Part shown: positions 9,901-18,303 of the stretch, in pieces
How the letters are laid out: each line of letters opens with the position of its first letter
How positions within the stretch are numbered: position 1 is the first letter of the stretch
NCBI RefSeq assembly: GCF_040567655.1
Contig: NZ_JBEXAC010000003.1
Span: 456,747-520,746 of the forward strand
DNA: 64,000 nucleotides
Source: Chitinophaga sp. H8
Lineage (GTDB): Bacteria; Bacteroidota; Bacteroidia; Chitinophagales; Chitinophagaceae
Reading direction: 5' to 3'
Program-made: the position numbers and the translations under genes
Notes under the pieces: model-generated
Seen by the model: the letters and a program-made list of their open reading frames with translations, nothing else
Told to the model about the DNA's origin: nothing
The model's database searches: none

Positions 9901-10541
9901 TCATGGTGGATGCTGCTATCTGCCAGGCAGTATTGGCTAATACTTTCTCGGAGGCGTACAGCAGTCATGGTGCCTCGTATCCCGAAGGAGTACGGCCATC
10001 ATTGTTCGGCGCCAGCCAGGTCATAGATTTTGTATGGCTGAAGAACGGTTTCTCGTATGACAAGGGATTCCCACATGTAGTGAGCCTTTTTGGTGGAAAC
10101 CGCGGTATCAGCAACCTGAAACTGGGCGGACGAACCCTGGAAATCTCTGCCAGTGGTAACAACTTCTCCTTCTCTGGTACCTTCCTGAAAGAACCCACCA
10201 CGCTTACGCTGGACACTACGCTGATTGAACCGGTACCTCTGGAAATGCCGGCTTTGAAGCAGCAAAAATCAAAGGGCCGAAAATCGTTTGTTACCGGCCT
10301 GCGGTTGTTTCCCAATCCCATAAAGGATTACCTGAATATTGCTTTTGCCATGCCGAAGGCTGGCAATGTACTGTTGCGCATTCACGACCAGTTGGGGCGC
10401 CAGGTAGGCTATAAGGTAGAACAGTTGCCGGAGGGAAAGCACCAGCTCACCTTTGATATGCGAAAATGCGTTCCCGGTGTGTATATCTGCAGCCTGTATT
10501 CGCGTTACGGAAAGGAGACGCTGAAATGTGTAAAACAGTGA
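6942..10541 (+). CDS. T9SS-secreted DUF5695-like putative glycosidase with three internal repeats
   Basis: Protein of 1199 residues. ATG at 6942 gives a good signal peptide (MKRLLCFLLSMPALVMSQ); a GTG at 6924 is possible but weaker. The N-terminal part (NPFNFKLDP...YLHTQFTNRD) and C-terminal half (residues about 690-1080, helical, with SYTAIQQYAYVDP) resemble the DUF5695 family with an (alpha/alpha)6 glycosidase-like barrel; this is from memory, not a search. Between them lie three degenerate repeats of about 135 residues (about 100-233, 235-370, 373-510), each with a TGWSG core and ending in VxDxRV/L. The tail from about 1118 (LRLFPNPIKDYLNI...) is a type A T9SS sorting domain. It follows the GH2 gene by 41 bases and probably acts at the cell surface on the same glycan. 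Confidence 0.72.
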   Translation: MKRLLCFLLSMPALVMSQAPTSLSLKETGYNQKRDISIPGSRMVINPFNFKLDPKVVPAAYSNDAALPLNVGYLHTQFTNRDVENLMGIYHVKNESGSGEVTGWTANLASAADWEAEPQATATAMAAGMQLSVASNASPSWKYMRTRLQTNIDENAVLKVSISGVTGMWSLKLRSYDGLEEKVLKPDNSASGSFEFNLQQLTGWSGFKDFYIQCFSIGAPSSVVVSDLRVVYKSNPVNVSWTGNMQDQTKWYNPDNGNGASWSFSPAGLTFNVSASYHYVRTATQVTANITETPTLKIEIPASTGLWSVKVDDGSGDIVLRPDAAGNGVFYLNVQGATGWSGVKSFHIKVYSISYGAPASVTIKDMRLTNNLSVLTLWSGMGSGTSGWIKNNSLSTVQSVSAGLRFAIATANTTVSFRTASAITVDVDKNPLLLLNVPECAGPWALKINDGSSEIALQYDTRNAGSYAFDLRAITGWSGTKTFHLVLYVIPYAAHPSSVTVGDIRIERMSGIPVTNKALSYTTAWTPHDLPFSAVYADSATLTGYDYFYDKQALVRNLQFGNVTAANGKFILTGSYAGNISFTNNILRVVKEYYSYGLTSPVFSGKTVKYYATQAAMQTGSNSLAVPPSCGFWAIEIDANSLPGKQMSIATAFTANSDTAALPGLLATPLTGTNAITGHTSRQAFWDNFFTTVPHPSRFDIQQVDPRGVTPQQVKDAYYKAFALTASNVLDAEPGVFNYPQVVTGKGSLWDEGAPVAPFSATWDSYTAIQQYAYVDPGVAWNAFKGLMSLTDAQGVIAGESLPSRKAQTAWILFQLTGDTASLTSVYEPMKRYFNWRLKYPYWVYNTVPDTTKKDAEFVFSALVDLAYMRDISKIVYNADTAAAWEQKRVQFYETSKPWFWQTPGAKPVQYYDTQTGARGAGNTLWVTTGLYVDLLSGSYLTGMNNLFHDNFSSGYNFYLHGVAKYPDLSYTIYGLVARGRKDSAEIMVDAAICQAVLANTFSEAYSSHGASYPEGVRPSLFGASQVIDFVWLKNGFSYDKGFPHVVSLFGGNRGISNLKLGGRTLEISASGNNFSFSGTFLKEPTTLTLDTTLIEPVPLEMPALKQQKSKGRKSFVTGLRLFPNPIKDYLNIAFAMPKAGNVLLRIHDQLGRQVGYKVEQLPEGKHQLTFDMRKCVPGVYICSLYSRYGKETLKCVKQ

Positions 10542-10640
10542 AAGCTACTTCAGCAGGAAGAGCATCAACCTGTTGAAGCGGAAAATAAAGTAACCGTGTA
10601 AAATCGCTTAAACAGCTACCTGACTTCACCAGGTACCCGG

Positions 10641-10688
10641 ATAAAACGAGGATGTATCATGCTTTTGATACATCCTCGTTTTATTTTC
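10641..10688 (+). terminator. strong intrinsic terminator
   Basis: A perfect 19-bp inverted repeat (10641-10659 with 10666-10684) around a 6-base loop, flanked by A-rich and T-rich ends. It closes the glycan-use operon about 100 bases after its last stop. Confidence 0.85.
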
Positions 10689-10700
10689 ACCTTTGGAGAA

Positions 10701-10708
10701 TACCTTTG
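10701..10708 (+). promoter_or_regulatory. Bacteroidota -7 element (TACCTTTG)
   Basis: Exact match to the TAnnTTTG -7 consensus 58 bases before the M28 peptidase start. No TTG at the expected -33 distance is seen, so this is a partial promoter match. Confidence 0.5.
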
Positions 10709-10765
10709 CGTATAAATTACTGCATTCCGTAGTGGAATATTAAAACGGAAATTATTAATTGACAG

Positions 10766-11701
10766 ATGATGATAAAAAAGGGTTTGTTTTTACTGCTGTG
10801 TATAAGCAGTGGTTATCTGGCTGCCGCTGCACAGGATTATATGCCTGATGCGGGCAGAATACAAGGTTATGTGAACTATCTGGCAGCAGATAAGTTAAAG
10901 GGTAGGGGCACGGCGGAAAAGGGCAGTATAAAGGCCAGCCGTTACATTGCCCGGCAATTTAGAAACCTCGGTCTGAAACCGGGTAATGGCAACAGTTATT
11001 TTCAGGACTTTACCTTTGATAAGAACTCCCATAAGCAGGTACCCAGCCGTAATGTACTGGGCTACCTGGATAATGGTGCGGCACGTACCATCATTATTGG
11101 CGCACATTATGACCATCTGGGTACTGCCAGGCTATTTGACGGTAAATATCCCCTGGGCGAAATCCACAACGGGGCGGATGATAATGCTTCCGGAGTGGCA
11201 GGTCTTCTGGAATTAGCCAGGTATTATGTGAAAAATGGTGTAAAAGAACCCTTTAACTTCCTTTTTATCTCTTTTGGGGGTGAGGAACTGGGCCTGAAAG
11301 GTTCTGCTTATTATACTGCACATCCTGTTTTCCCGCTGGACAAAGTCCATTTTATGCTTAATATGGATATGATAGGGCGTTATAATCCGGAAAGAGGGAT
11401 CGGCATAGGTGGTTTTGGCAGTGCGGCAGAATGGCCGGCCGTGTTTAAGGATGTGCAACAGGAAGGAATCCGCTATTTTACAGATGCCGCAGGAAAAGGC
11501 GCTTCTGATCATCATAACTTCTATATAAATGGCGTGCCGGTAATATTCTTCCATACCGGGGGGCATGATGATTACCATAAACCTACGGATGATGCTCCCA
11601 AACTGAAAGCGAAGGAAGAAGCAGCTATCCTCCAGCTGGGCATTCAGCTGATCGATAAAGCCATGACTTATCCCACATTGAAATATACCGGGGAAAAGTA
11701 A
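10766..11701 (+). CDS. M28 family zinc aminopeptidase, exported
   Basis: Predicted di-zinc exopeptidase (M28, aminopeptidase Y/S type) of 311 residues with a signal peptide ending near AAAAQD. All metal and catalytic residues of the family are visible: His114 (GAHYDHLG), Asp138 (GADDNASG), Glu173-Glu174 (GGEELG), Asp201 (MDMIG) and His267 (GGHDDYH). It likely trims peptides in the periplasm or outside the cell. Two adjacent ATGs (10766, 10769) are equivalent starts. It stands alone between a terminator and a repeat region. Confidence 0.93.
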   Translation: MMIKKGLFLLLCISSGYLAAAAQDYMPDAGRIQGYVNYLAADKLKGRGTAEKGSIKASRYIARQFRNLGLKPGNGNSYFQDFTFDKNSHKQVPSRNVLGYLDNGAARTIIIGAHYDHLGTARLFDGKYPLGEIHNGADDNASGVAGLLELARYYVKNGVKEPFNFLFISFGGEELGLKGSAYYTAHPVFPLDKVHFMLNMDMIGRYNPERGIGIGGFGSAAEWPAVFKDVQQEGIRYFTDAAGKGASDHHNFYINGVPVIFFHTGGHDDYHKPTDDAPKLKAKEEAAILQLGIQLIDKAMTYPTLKYTGEK

Positions 11702-11752
11702 AGCGGTTAAGAATAACCAATGGCTCATCAACAGGTGAGTAAGAGAAGTCCT

Positions 11753-11834
11753 ATAGATGTTCCACTCCTTCTTTAGGGTGGAACAACAGTGGGACATCAG
11801 TGGAACAATAGTGGGACAACAGTGGAACATCTAT
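11753..11834. repeat. five 11-bp tandem repeats framed by a 14-bp inverted repeat
   Basis: Units of the form GTGGRACAWYA run head-to-tail at 11778-11788, 11789-11799, 11800-11810, 11811-11821 and 11822-11832, alternating GTGGAAC and GTGGGAC. A perfect 14-bp inverted repeat (11753-11766 ATAGATGTTCCACT against 11821-11834) encloses the array. It lies in the 295-base gap between the M28 gene and the PBP1A terminator; the rest of that gap shows nothing else I can name. Confidence 0.8.
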
Positions 11835-11931
11835 AAGGAAACGTAGGCTCATGGCTGATGTAACCTGGGAATAACATAGCAGATCCGGCAGGGATAGGCA
11901 AAAGCAGGAATAATGGTATATAATAATACAA

Positions 11932-11960
11932 AAAAGGGCCGCCCACCAGGCAGCCCTTTT
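11932..11960 (-). terminator. intrinsic terminator of the PBP1A gene
   Basis: Stem 11932-11943 with 11949-11960 (one mismatch), GC-rich core, followed on the minus strand by a T-run. It lies 37 bases past the PBP1A stop and may also act on the plus strand. Confidence 0.78.
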
Positions 11961-11996
11961 ATATAAAGTACCAGGGGAAGTATCCCTGTAATGAAC

Positions 11997-14378
11997 TTAG
12001 TTGGTATCCCTTTTAGGGTATTGCGCTTTTGGTGTTTGTCCCGGCTTGGGCGTCTCTTTTTCCTTACCCTGCTCTTTCTCTTTTTCCTTTTCTTTAGCAG
12101 CAGGGGCTGGCTGGGTTTCTTCCCCATACTGACCCACATCCAGGTAATCATCCGCAGCACCATTGCCCTGATCTTCAGCTTCCGCTCCCGGTTGTACATT
12201 GGAATCATAGTTCAGGTAAATATCGCTCTGCATATTGGCGGGCACCGCAAATTGGCTGTTGTTGTCTACCTTGAGTGTTTTATCAGCATATACTTTTTGC
12301 ATAAAGTAGGCCCAGATAGGCAGGCCGGTATTGGCACCCTGACCAATGGCAGTAGAGCTGAAACGCAGGAAGTTGTTTTCACATCCTACCCAGGCACCTG
12401 CCAGCAATTGTGGGGTATAGCCTATAAACCAGCCATCGGTATTATCATTGGTGGTACCGGTTTTACCTGCTACTTCCCCCTGGATATTGTAGCGGGAACG
12501 TAAACGCTGGCCGGTTCCTCCGGGGCCTACCACACCTTCCATCATTTTGACCATCGTATAGGCCTCTTTTTCACTGATCACTTCCCTTTTTACCGGGGCA
12601 AAGGTTTCCAGGATATTGCCGTTCCGGTCCTCTATGCGGGTAATGTAAATAGGTTTGGTATTGATGCCCCTGCCAGGGAACATGGTATACGCCTGCAGCA
12701 TTTCATACAGCGAGATTTCCGGGGTACCCAGTGCAATAGAAGGGTACGGGGGGATATCACTGGTGAAACCTATTTTGTTTTTGGCAAAGTCGGCAAATGC
12801 TTTGGCACCGAGATTTTTGATCAGGTAAGCAGATACCAGGTTGAGGGACCGGGCCAATGCACCGGCCATGGTAATAGAACCACCTACGCTACCTTCGGAG
12901 TTGCGGGTAAGGGTCCACTTATCGATCGTGATCGGTTCATTGGGCAACATGGTATTAGGCGACATCCCATTCATCAGCGCAAAGCAATAAAGGAATGGTT
13001 TAAAGGTAGAACCTACCTGCCGTCGTGTTTTGGCTACGTGGTCGTTTTTAAAATAACGGAAGTCCGGACCGCCCACCCAGGCTTTTACTTCTCCGCTTTC
13101 CGGGTCCATCGCCATAAAACCGGATTGGAGGATGGCACGCATATACTTGATAGAGTCAATGGGTGTCATCACGGTATCCAGCTCATTCAGCTCAGGTTCT
13201 GTATTGCTTTTCCATGCAAAAACCTTCATTTTGGCGGGGGTATTGAAGGCCTTTTTGATCTCTTCGTCAGAGGCATCTTCCTCTTTCATTGCCTTGTAAC
13301 GGTCAGATTCTTTCATATACCTGTCGAGGTATTGCTGCCAGTTTTTCCACACGCTACCGGTTTTTACATTATTCTGGGAAGCAAATACTTTTTGCAGGTC
13401 TTTCAGGTGTTTGGCCACCGCTTCCTCTGCATAGATCTGCATACGTGGATTGATGGTGGTATAGATCTTCAGGCCATCGCGGTAGAGATTATACTCGGTG
13501 CCATCTGCTTTTTTATGGTTTTTGCACCAGGATTTCAGCTCATCACGCAATACTTCCCGGAAATAAGGGGCCAGCCCTTTGTTATGGTCTATTTTATTAT
13601 ACCGTAATACGATAGGCTTGCTTTTGGCAGTGTTGGCTTCGGCGGTGGTAATATATTTATTACGCTCCATCTGGTCTATTACGGTATTTCTACGGGCAAT
13701 AGCCAGTTGCGGGTTACGGCGGGGATTATACATGGTATTACCCTTGAGCATCCCTACCAGGATGGCCGCTTCTTCCAGGGATAAATGGCCGGCATCTTTC
13801 CCGAAAAAGGTACGGGCACCGTTTTCAATGCCATATACGTTATCACCAAAAGCTACTGTATTGAGGTACAGGGTAATGATCTCCTGTTTGGTAAAGTTGC
13901 GTTCCAGTTTTACGGCAATGATCCACTCTTCCAGTTTCTGGAATACCCTTTTCACAAAATTACTGGCCCTTTGCTGGCCGGTATTATCCGTACGCAGGTT
14001 CAGTGCCAGCTGTTGGGTAATGGTACTGGAACCCCGTTTTTTACCGATCAGAAAGTAAAAGGGGATGGCCATTGTACTCCGGGCATCTATACCGGAATGG
14101 CTGTAAAACCTTTCATCTTCCGTAGCAATGAGTGCATTGATCACATTTTTGGAGATCTGATTATAGTCACTGCTGGAACGGTCTACCTGGTAATATTTTC
14201 CCAGAATGGTGCCATCATCTGCAATGACTTCTGCAGCCAGTGCTGCCCGTGGATTTTCCAGTTCTTCCATGGAAGGCATATTACCGATCACACGGAAGTT
14301 AATGAGTAACATGATCAGGATAAAAAAGGCTAAAATACCAAATGCCAAACGCCACAATATTTTCACCGATTTTTTCAT
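11997..14378 (-). CDS. penicillin-binding protein 1A (bifunctional transglycosylase/transpeptidase)
   Basis: Class A PBP of 793 residues that polymerises and cross-links peptidoglycan on the outer face of the inner membrane. A short cytoplasmic N-terminus and one membrane helix (about 8-30) precede a GT51 transglycosylase domain with EDERFY (Glu87) and GSSTITQQLA, then a transpeptidase domain with SxxK at GSTFKP (Ser457), SLN, and KTGT (Lys639). The tail is a low-complexity Lys/Glu/Pro-rich segment (AKEKEKEKEQGKEK), probably disordered. The ATG at 14378 is preferred; an in-frame GTG at 14447 would add 23 polar residues before the membrane helix. Confidence 0.94.
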   Translation of the reverse strand: MKKSVKILWRLAFGILAFFILIMLLINFRVIGNMPSMEELENPRAALAAEVIADDGTILGKYYQVDRSSSDYNQISKNVINALIATEDERFYSHSGIDARSTMAIPFYFLIGKKRGSSTITQQLALNLRTDNTGQQRASNFVKRVFQKLEEWIIAVKLERNFTKQEIITLYLNTVAFGDNVYGIENGARTFFGKDAGHLSLEEAAILVGMLKGNTMYNPRRNPQLAIARRNTVIDQMERNKYITTAEANTAKSKPIVLRYNKIDHNKGLAPYFREVLRDELKSWCKNHKKADGTEYNLYRDGLKIYTTINPRMQIYAEEAVAKHLKDLQKVFASQNNVKTGSVWKNWQQYLDRYMKESDRYKAMKEEDASDEEIKKAFNTPAKMKVFAWKSNTEPELNELDTVMTPIDSIKYMRAILQSGFMAMDPESGEVKAWVGGPDFRYFKNDHVAKTRRQVGSTFKPFLYCFALMNGMSPNTMLPNEPITIDKWTLTRNSEGSVGGSITMAGALARSLNLVSAYLIKNLGAKAFADFAKNKIGFTSDIPPYPSIALGTPEISLYEMLQAYTMFPGRGINTKPIYITRIEDRNGNILETFAPVKREVISEKEAYTMVKMMEGVVGPGGTGQRLRSRYNIQGEVAGKTGTTNDNTDGWFIGYTPQLLAGAWVGCENNFLRFSSTAIGQGANTGLPIWAYFMQKVYADKTLKVDNNSQFAVPANMQSDIYLNYDSNVQPGAEAEDQGNGAADDYLDVGQYGEETQPAPAAKEKEKEKEQGKEKETPKPGQTPKAQYPKRDTN

Positions 14379-14572
14379 GCGTATAATTAATTTGTTTTTT
14401 GATTGGCTAACTGCCTGATTATGAGCATTCTGCTCCTCTTTCTGCACAAGTTGGCGTATCGAAATTTTTTTATTTCCCTACAACAGCAATTTACGGGCCT
14501 TAATTCGCAGTATGGCCAATTGATTTTATATTAAAATAAAATTAAGTGTAACAGCGGCAACAAAACTATGAA

Positions 14573-14612
14573 TTAATACGTAAATGTGCACATGTACACA
14601 TTTACGTATTAA
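14573..14612 (-). terminator. 16-bp hairpin after the SprE-like gene
   Basis: Perfect inverted repeat (14573-14588 with 14597-14612, 8-base loop) four bases past the stop of the minus-strand TPR gene. The stem is AT-rich and has no strong T-run, so termination is likely but not certain. Confidence 0.6.
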
Positions 14613-14616
14613 CGAA

Positions 14617-17580
14617 TTATTCTACTATATAATTATCATTAAAGAATTTCTCGTACCCGGTGAGGTCTTTCGTACTGTTTAATAAAATGAAGTTGTCGCG
14701 AGAGATCACGAACATGGTATAGTCCGATGGCCTTATTTTAGGAATGATATGGGTAGGCGCCAGTTCCCGCACTTCGTCGAAATAGTCAAGTGCTTTGTCT
14801 TCATTCGGGAACAGGCGGAAGATGAGCATGATTTCTCCTGGTGACAATACAAAGGTGCCTACTTCTATTTTTTCATTTGGATGTTTGTTGGCATTGTAAC
14901 GGGTAAATTGTTCCAGTCCTTCATCCATCAGTGCTTTGGCCACTCTTTTGAAGGAGAGGACTACAAAGTGCGGATTGGCAGCATTGAGCTTATAAGGTGT
15001 AACCGGTTTCACAGGCACGGGCGGTGCAACCGGAGGTGGTGCGTTGGTAACTACCTGTGCTGTATCTGTAGCAGCAGGGGCGGTTTTCACGGAGTCGGCC
15101 AGTTGTGGTTTAGGCCGCTGCCAGGGGTATACCATGGTCACGTTTTCATCCAGGTGCGACTGGCTGGTATCTCTGGCCTGGAGTTGCAGGCTGGACAGGT
15201 AACTTACCAGGGAATCTTTCCGGTTCAGTGCTTCTAGTAAGGTCTGGGCCTGGGTGCGGATCGCCGCATCCCCCTGGTATTTCATGATCACCTGTTGTAT
15301 GGCCGCTTTGCCCTGATTGGCAGTATCCGTTTTGATGAGAATCATGGCTTCCAGCAGGTCAAATCTGGGCTGCAGGAAGTTGAGGCCATAGGTGGAATCT
15401 GCCTGGCGTTTTAGTGCCAGGGCACCCGCATAATCACCTGCATGGAATGCGTTGTAGGCCGCATTATAGTCGGCTGTAATAGCTTTTTTCTTGTCAGCAT
15501 CCACATCCTTAAGGGCGCCAAACTGAATAATATTGGCAAAATTGGAGCCGGGGTACTGGGTCATCACCATTTGCTTATACTCATTCGCCTTGGCCGTATG
15601 TTTCAGTTTGTTATGCCATACATAGAGAGAGTACAGCACTTCTGCTTTACGCGGATGGTCCGGGAATTTCAGCAGGAGGCTGTCATATGTTTCTATGGCC
15701 AGTTCATAATGGTCCAGTTTGTCAAAGTATAGTTTACCGAGGTCATACCAGGCATCCATTTCTTTGGTACGGGAAGCCGCCAGTTTATCCGGTGTGAGTG
15801 GCAGCTGGCTGGCCAGCAGTTCTACTGTGATACTATCCGGTGGTACAGTTTCCGGAGTAGGTGCCTGTGCACCGTCGACGGTCAGTTCCGGTTCCAGGCT
15901 ATTATTGGGCAGTGGTACAGCACCATTCTGGCTGCGTCTCCAGTTATCTGCCAGTGGGCGGTTGCCCCAGCGCCGTTTAAATTCAGCATAGCCGGAGGCT
16001 TTGCTTTCCGGATTGTAAAAATACCAGTCGCCTTTATCATCTTTGGGCGCAAAAGCAGTACCTGCAGTAGGATTATCAAAAGGATTGGCCGCCCGCATGG
16101 TATTTTCTATCTGCTTATCGGTCGCTTTTTTCTTGTATGCTGCTACCATTTGGTCCAGGAGGGCTGCACGTGCTGCTTCAGGCATTGCTGCAATGCGCTG
16201 CAGGCTGTCTTCCCGGTGAATGATGGCGGCTTTCTCTGCCACTTCGGACAGCACATTTTTACGGACATTGACCACTGCCGAATCGGCAAATTCTGTTCCC
16301 ATCACCGTAGCGGCACTGTCATAGTAATTTTTGGCTTCAGAATATTTCCGCTGTTTGTAGTATATATCTGCCAATGCCTTAAAAGACAGGGTGCGTTGTA
16401 CTACCGTACTGTTTTCTTCCTGTAATGATTTTTGGAGATAACCGATAGCCGCTGCCGGATCTTTTGGTGTGGAGAGGTCGGCAATGGTATAATAGATCAC
16501 ATCCCGGAACCGGATAAATTTATCTTTTTTCAGCATGCGCTGTAGTGCGGCAATGCTTTGTTCTGCCGAACCACCTGCTGCAATGGTATTGAGATGGGAA
16601 ATCTGCAGGCGGGCCTGGAAGTCCATCATAGGGTCCGGTTTCAGGCTGATCACTTCCCGGAACATTTGTATAGCTGAATCGGGCTTGTGCTGCTGGGAGT
16701 ATAGTTGTCCTGCTATAAAAGCCATCCTGGCTTTAGCTGTTTTATCCCTGCTTTTTTCAATAGCTATCTGCAGCGGGGCATTCACTTCACTGAACCGTCC
16801 GCGTTTATAGCGGCTGTAAGCTATTACTTCCGCCAGTTCGCCTTCCAGGCGGGCAGGAAAGTTAGGATCTGTTTCCAGGATGTTGAGCAGGGCCTGTACT
16901 TCATCATATTCTTTTTGTTCCAGCAATGTCCGGGCTCTCCAGAGGAAGGCATCATTCCGCACATATTTATGCTTGAAGCGTCCGAAGAAACCACTTCGTT
17001 TTTCCCGGGAAGCGATGGAAAGCTGGTCGTGCTGGCTGGAGCCTATGACTGCTTTGGACTCATCTTTTTTTCTGGGAGCGTAGGTGGTATTAATGTATTG
17101 GAATGTTTTATTGGCATTTTCATAATCTCCCTGGTAAAAGTAAGCCCTGCCCATCAGCAGGAAACAGTCGTCTATCCATTTACCACGCGGGTCATGCAGT
17201 TGGATCGCAATAGATGACTTTTCAACAATAGAATCCAGCTCGCTTTTATTGATACCCAGGTTTTGCAGATTAAAGGGGTAGAAGGGCAGCAGATAAGCAT
17301 AGTTATCCTGTCCCTGCTGGCCTACATCTTTCACCAGGGCATCCAGTTTGGTTTTGGCATTAAAGTAATAATTATACCGGGTGGCCATGTTCTGGAACAG
17401 GCGCCGCTTCAGCGTCAATTTCTTGGAGGCCATCACTTCTGAAGGAGGACGGCGGTCTTCCTGTTTTGGAGCTTTGGTTTTAACAGTTTTGTTTTGGGCA
17501 AGTGCCGCAGGCAGACCAATACTTAACAATAAAAAACTTAGCGCAATAGTATGTATATAAAATGATCTGTAGCGATTCAT
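14617..17580 (-). CDS. PorW/SprE-like TPR protein of the type IX secretion system
   Basis: Large (987 residues) periplasmic protein with many tetratricopeptide-type helical repeats and a conserved C-terminal module (HFVVLSFKRV...FILLNSTKDL..YEKFFNDNY), which I recognise from SprE of Flavobacterium and PorW of Porphyromonas, needed for T9SS secretion and gliding. A signal peptide ends near LPAALAQN. Unlike the lipoproteins SprE/PorW, no lipobox Cys is seen. The neighbourhood (M23-related protein, bactofilin, AtpZ) supports the call, since this gene set recurs in Bacteroidota. Residues after about 860 carry a Pro/Ala-rich linker. It fits with the T9SS sorting domain of the protein ending at 10541. 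Confidence 0.8.
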   Translation of the reverse strand: MNRYRSFYIHTIALSFLLLSIGLPAALAQNKTVKTKAPKQEDRRPPSEVMASKKLTLKRRLFQNMATRYNYYFNAKTKLDALVKDVGQQGQDNYAYLLPFYPFNLQNLGINKSELDSIVEKSSIAIQLHDPRGKWIDDCFLLMGRAYFYQGDYENANKTFQYINTTYAPRKKDESKAVIGSSQHDQLSIASREKRSGFFGRFKHKYVRNDAFLWRARTLLEQKEYDEVQALLNILETDPNFPARLEGELAEVIAYSRYKRGRFSEVNAPLQIAIEKSRDKTAKARMAFIAGQLYSQQHKPDSAIQMFREVISLKPDPMMDFQARLQISHLNTIAAGGSAEQSIAALQRMLKKDKFIRFRDVIYYTIADLSTPKDPAAAIGYLQKSLQEENSTVVQRTLSFKALADIYYKQRKYSEAKNYYDSAATVMGTEFADSAVVNVRKNVLSEVAEKAAIIHREDSLQRIAAMPEAARAALLDQMVAAYKKKATDKQIENTMRAANPFDNPTAGTAFAPKDDKGDWYFYNPESKASGYAEFKRRWGNRPLADNWRRSQNGAVPLPNNSLEPELTVDGAQAPTPETVPPDSITVELLASQLPLTPDKLAASRTKEMDAWYDLGKLYFDKLDHYELAIETYDSLLLKFPDHPRKAEVLYSLYVWHNKLKHTAKANEYKQMVMTQYPGSNFANIIQFGALKDVDADKKKAITADYNAAYNAFHAGDYAGALALKRQADSTYGLNFLQPRFDLLEAMILIKTDTANQGKAAIQQVIMKYQGDAAIRTQAQTLLEALNRKDSLVSYLSSLQLQARDTSQSHLDENVTMVYPWQRPKPQLADSVKTAPAATDTAQVVTNAPPPVAPPVPVKPVTPYKLNAANPHFVVLSFKRVAKALMDEGLEQFTRYNANKHPNEKIEVGTFVLSPGEIMLIFRLFPNEDKALDYFDEVRELAPTHIIPKIRPSDYTMFVISRDNFILLNSTKDLTGYEKFFNDNYIVE

Positions 17581-17675
17581 GAATGCCAGGGTGTATAGGC
17601 TATATATTAAACTACAATTATGAAAAAATATTTTAAAGATAGGACAATTTTATTTTATAGATAAGCGTATCCTTC

Positions 17676-17703
17676 CAAAGGTATCTGCAAACAAATTAAC
17701 CAA
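17676..17703 (-). promoter_or_regulatory. promoter of the SprE-like gene
   Basis: On the minus strand TACCTTTG (17683-17676) is preceded by TTG (17703-17701) with a 17-base spacer, matching the Bacteroidota TTG/TAnnTTTG promoter. It predicts a leader of about 90 bases. Confidence 0.6.
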
Positions 17704-17769
17704 TAAACTAATAATTCATTAACTTTCGGACCTGAAATCTGACTAAAATATTTTAAGTGCTAAGGGAAT

Positions 17770-18174
17770 ATGACCAAGAAGGTTGAAAATAACAGAGGGA
17801 AGAACCTGGAAAAGCTCAATCATAAGTACCGCCTGGTAATTATGAATGACGACACCTATGAGGAGGTGACCGCCTTCAAGCTTTCCAGGATGAGTGTATA
17901 TATTGCCCTGAGTACCCTTTTTGTTTTGCTGGTAGCTATTACGGTGGCCACGGTGGTATTTACCCCGTTACGGTACTATATACCAGGATATGGTGACCTG
18001 AAACAGCGAAAAGAATTTATCCGTTTAAAAATGCGTACGGACTCCCTGGAAACCGCTATCAATGCACGTGATCAGTACCTGCATAACATCAAACAGGTGA
18101 TCAACGGGGAATTTACCGGTAAAGTAGATACTACCTTGCTCAAGGTACCTAAAGTAGACAACAGCACTTATTAA
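17770..18174 (+). CDS. M23-associated membrane protein lacking the peptidase domain
   Basis: Protein of 134 residues: a basic cytoplasmic start, HKYRLVIMNDDTYEEV, one membrane helix (about 44-66), LRYYIPGY, then a helical periplasmic stretch ending at 134. The N-terminal pattern matches the start of M23/LytM family proteins that sit next to sprE and bactofilin genes in other Bacteroidota, where a peptidase domain follows. Here the reading frame ends before any HxxxD or HxH motif, so no enzymatic function is expected. It could be a natural short homologue or a shortened gene that kept the anchor and coil. It diverges from the SprE-like gene. Confidence 0.7.
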   Translation: MTKKVENNRGKNLEKLNHKYRLVIMNDDTYEEVTAFKLSRMSVYIALSTLFVLLVAITVATVVFTPLRYYIPGYGDLKQRKEFIRLKMRTDSLETAINARDQYLHNIKQVINGEFTGKVDTTLLKVPKVDNSTY

Positions 18175-18303
18175 ACCAATGCAGATGATTGGTTGTCAGG
18201 CATCCTGATACATAACTGGTTATTTATAATCGTCCTTTATACATATTGATTATTTTTATTATCTTACAGCCTTAATTGAAAAACCTGAAAACCTTAAAGA
18301 CCT

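Noticed and set aside
11778..11832. CRISPR array
   Set aside because: The 11-bp units are directly adjacent with no unique spacers, and no cas gene is in the window.
14379..14447. Extended PBP1A start at GTG 14447
   Set aside because: The added 23 residues are polar and atypical before the membrane helix; ATG 14378 gives the usual short basic start.
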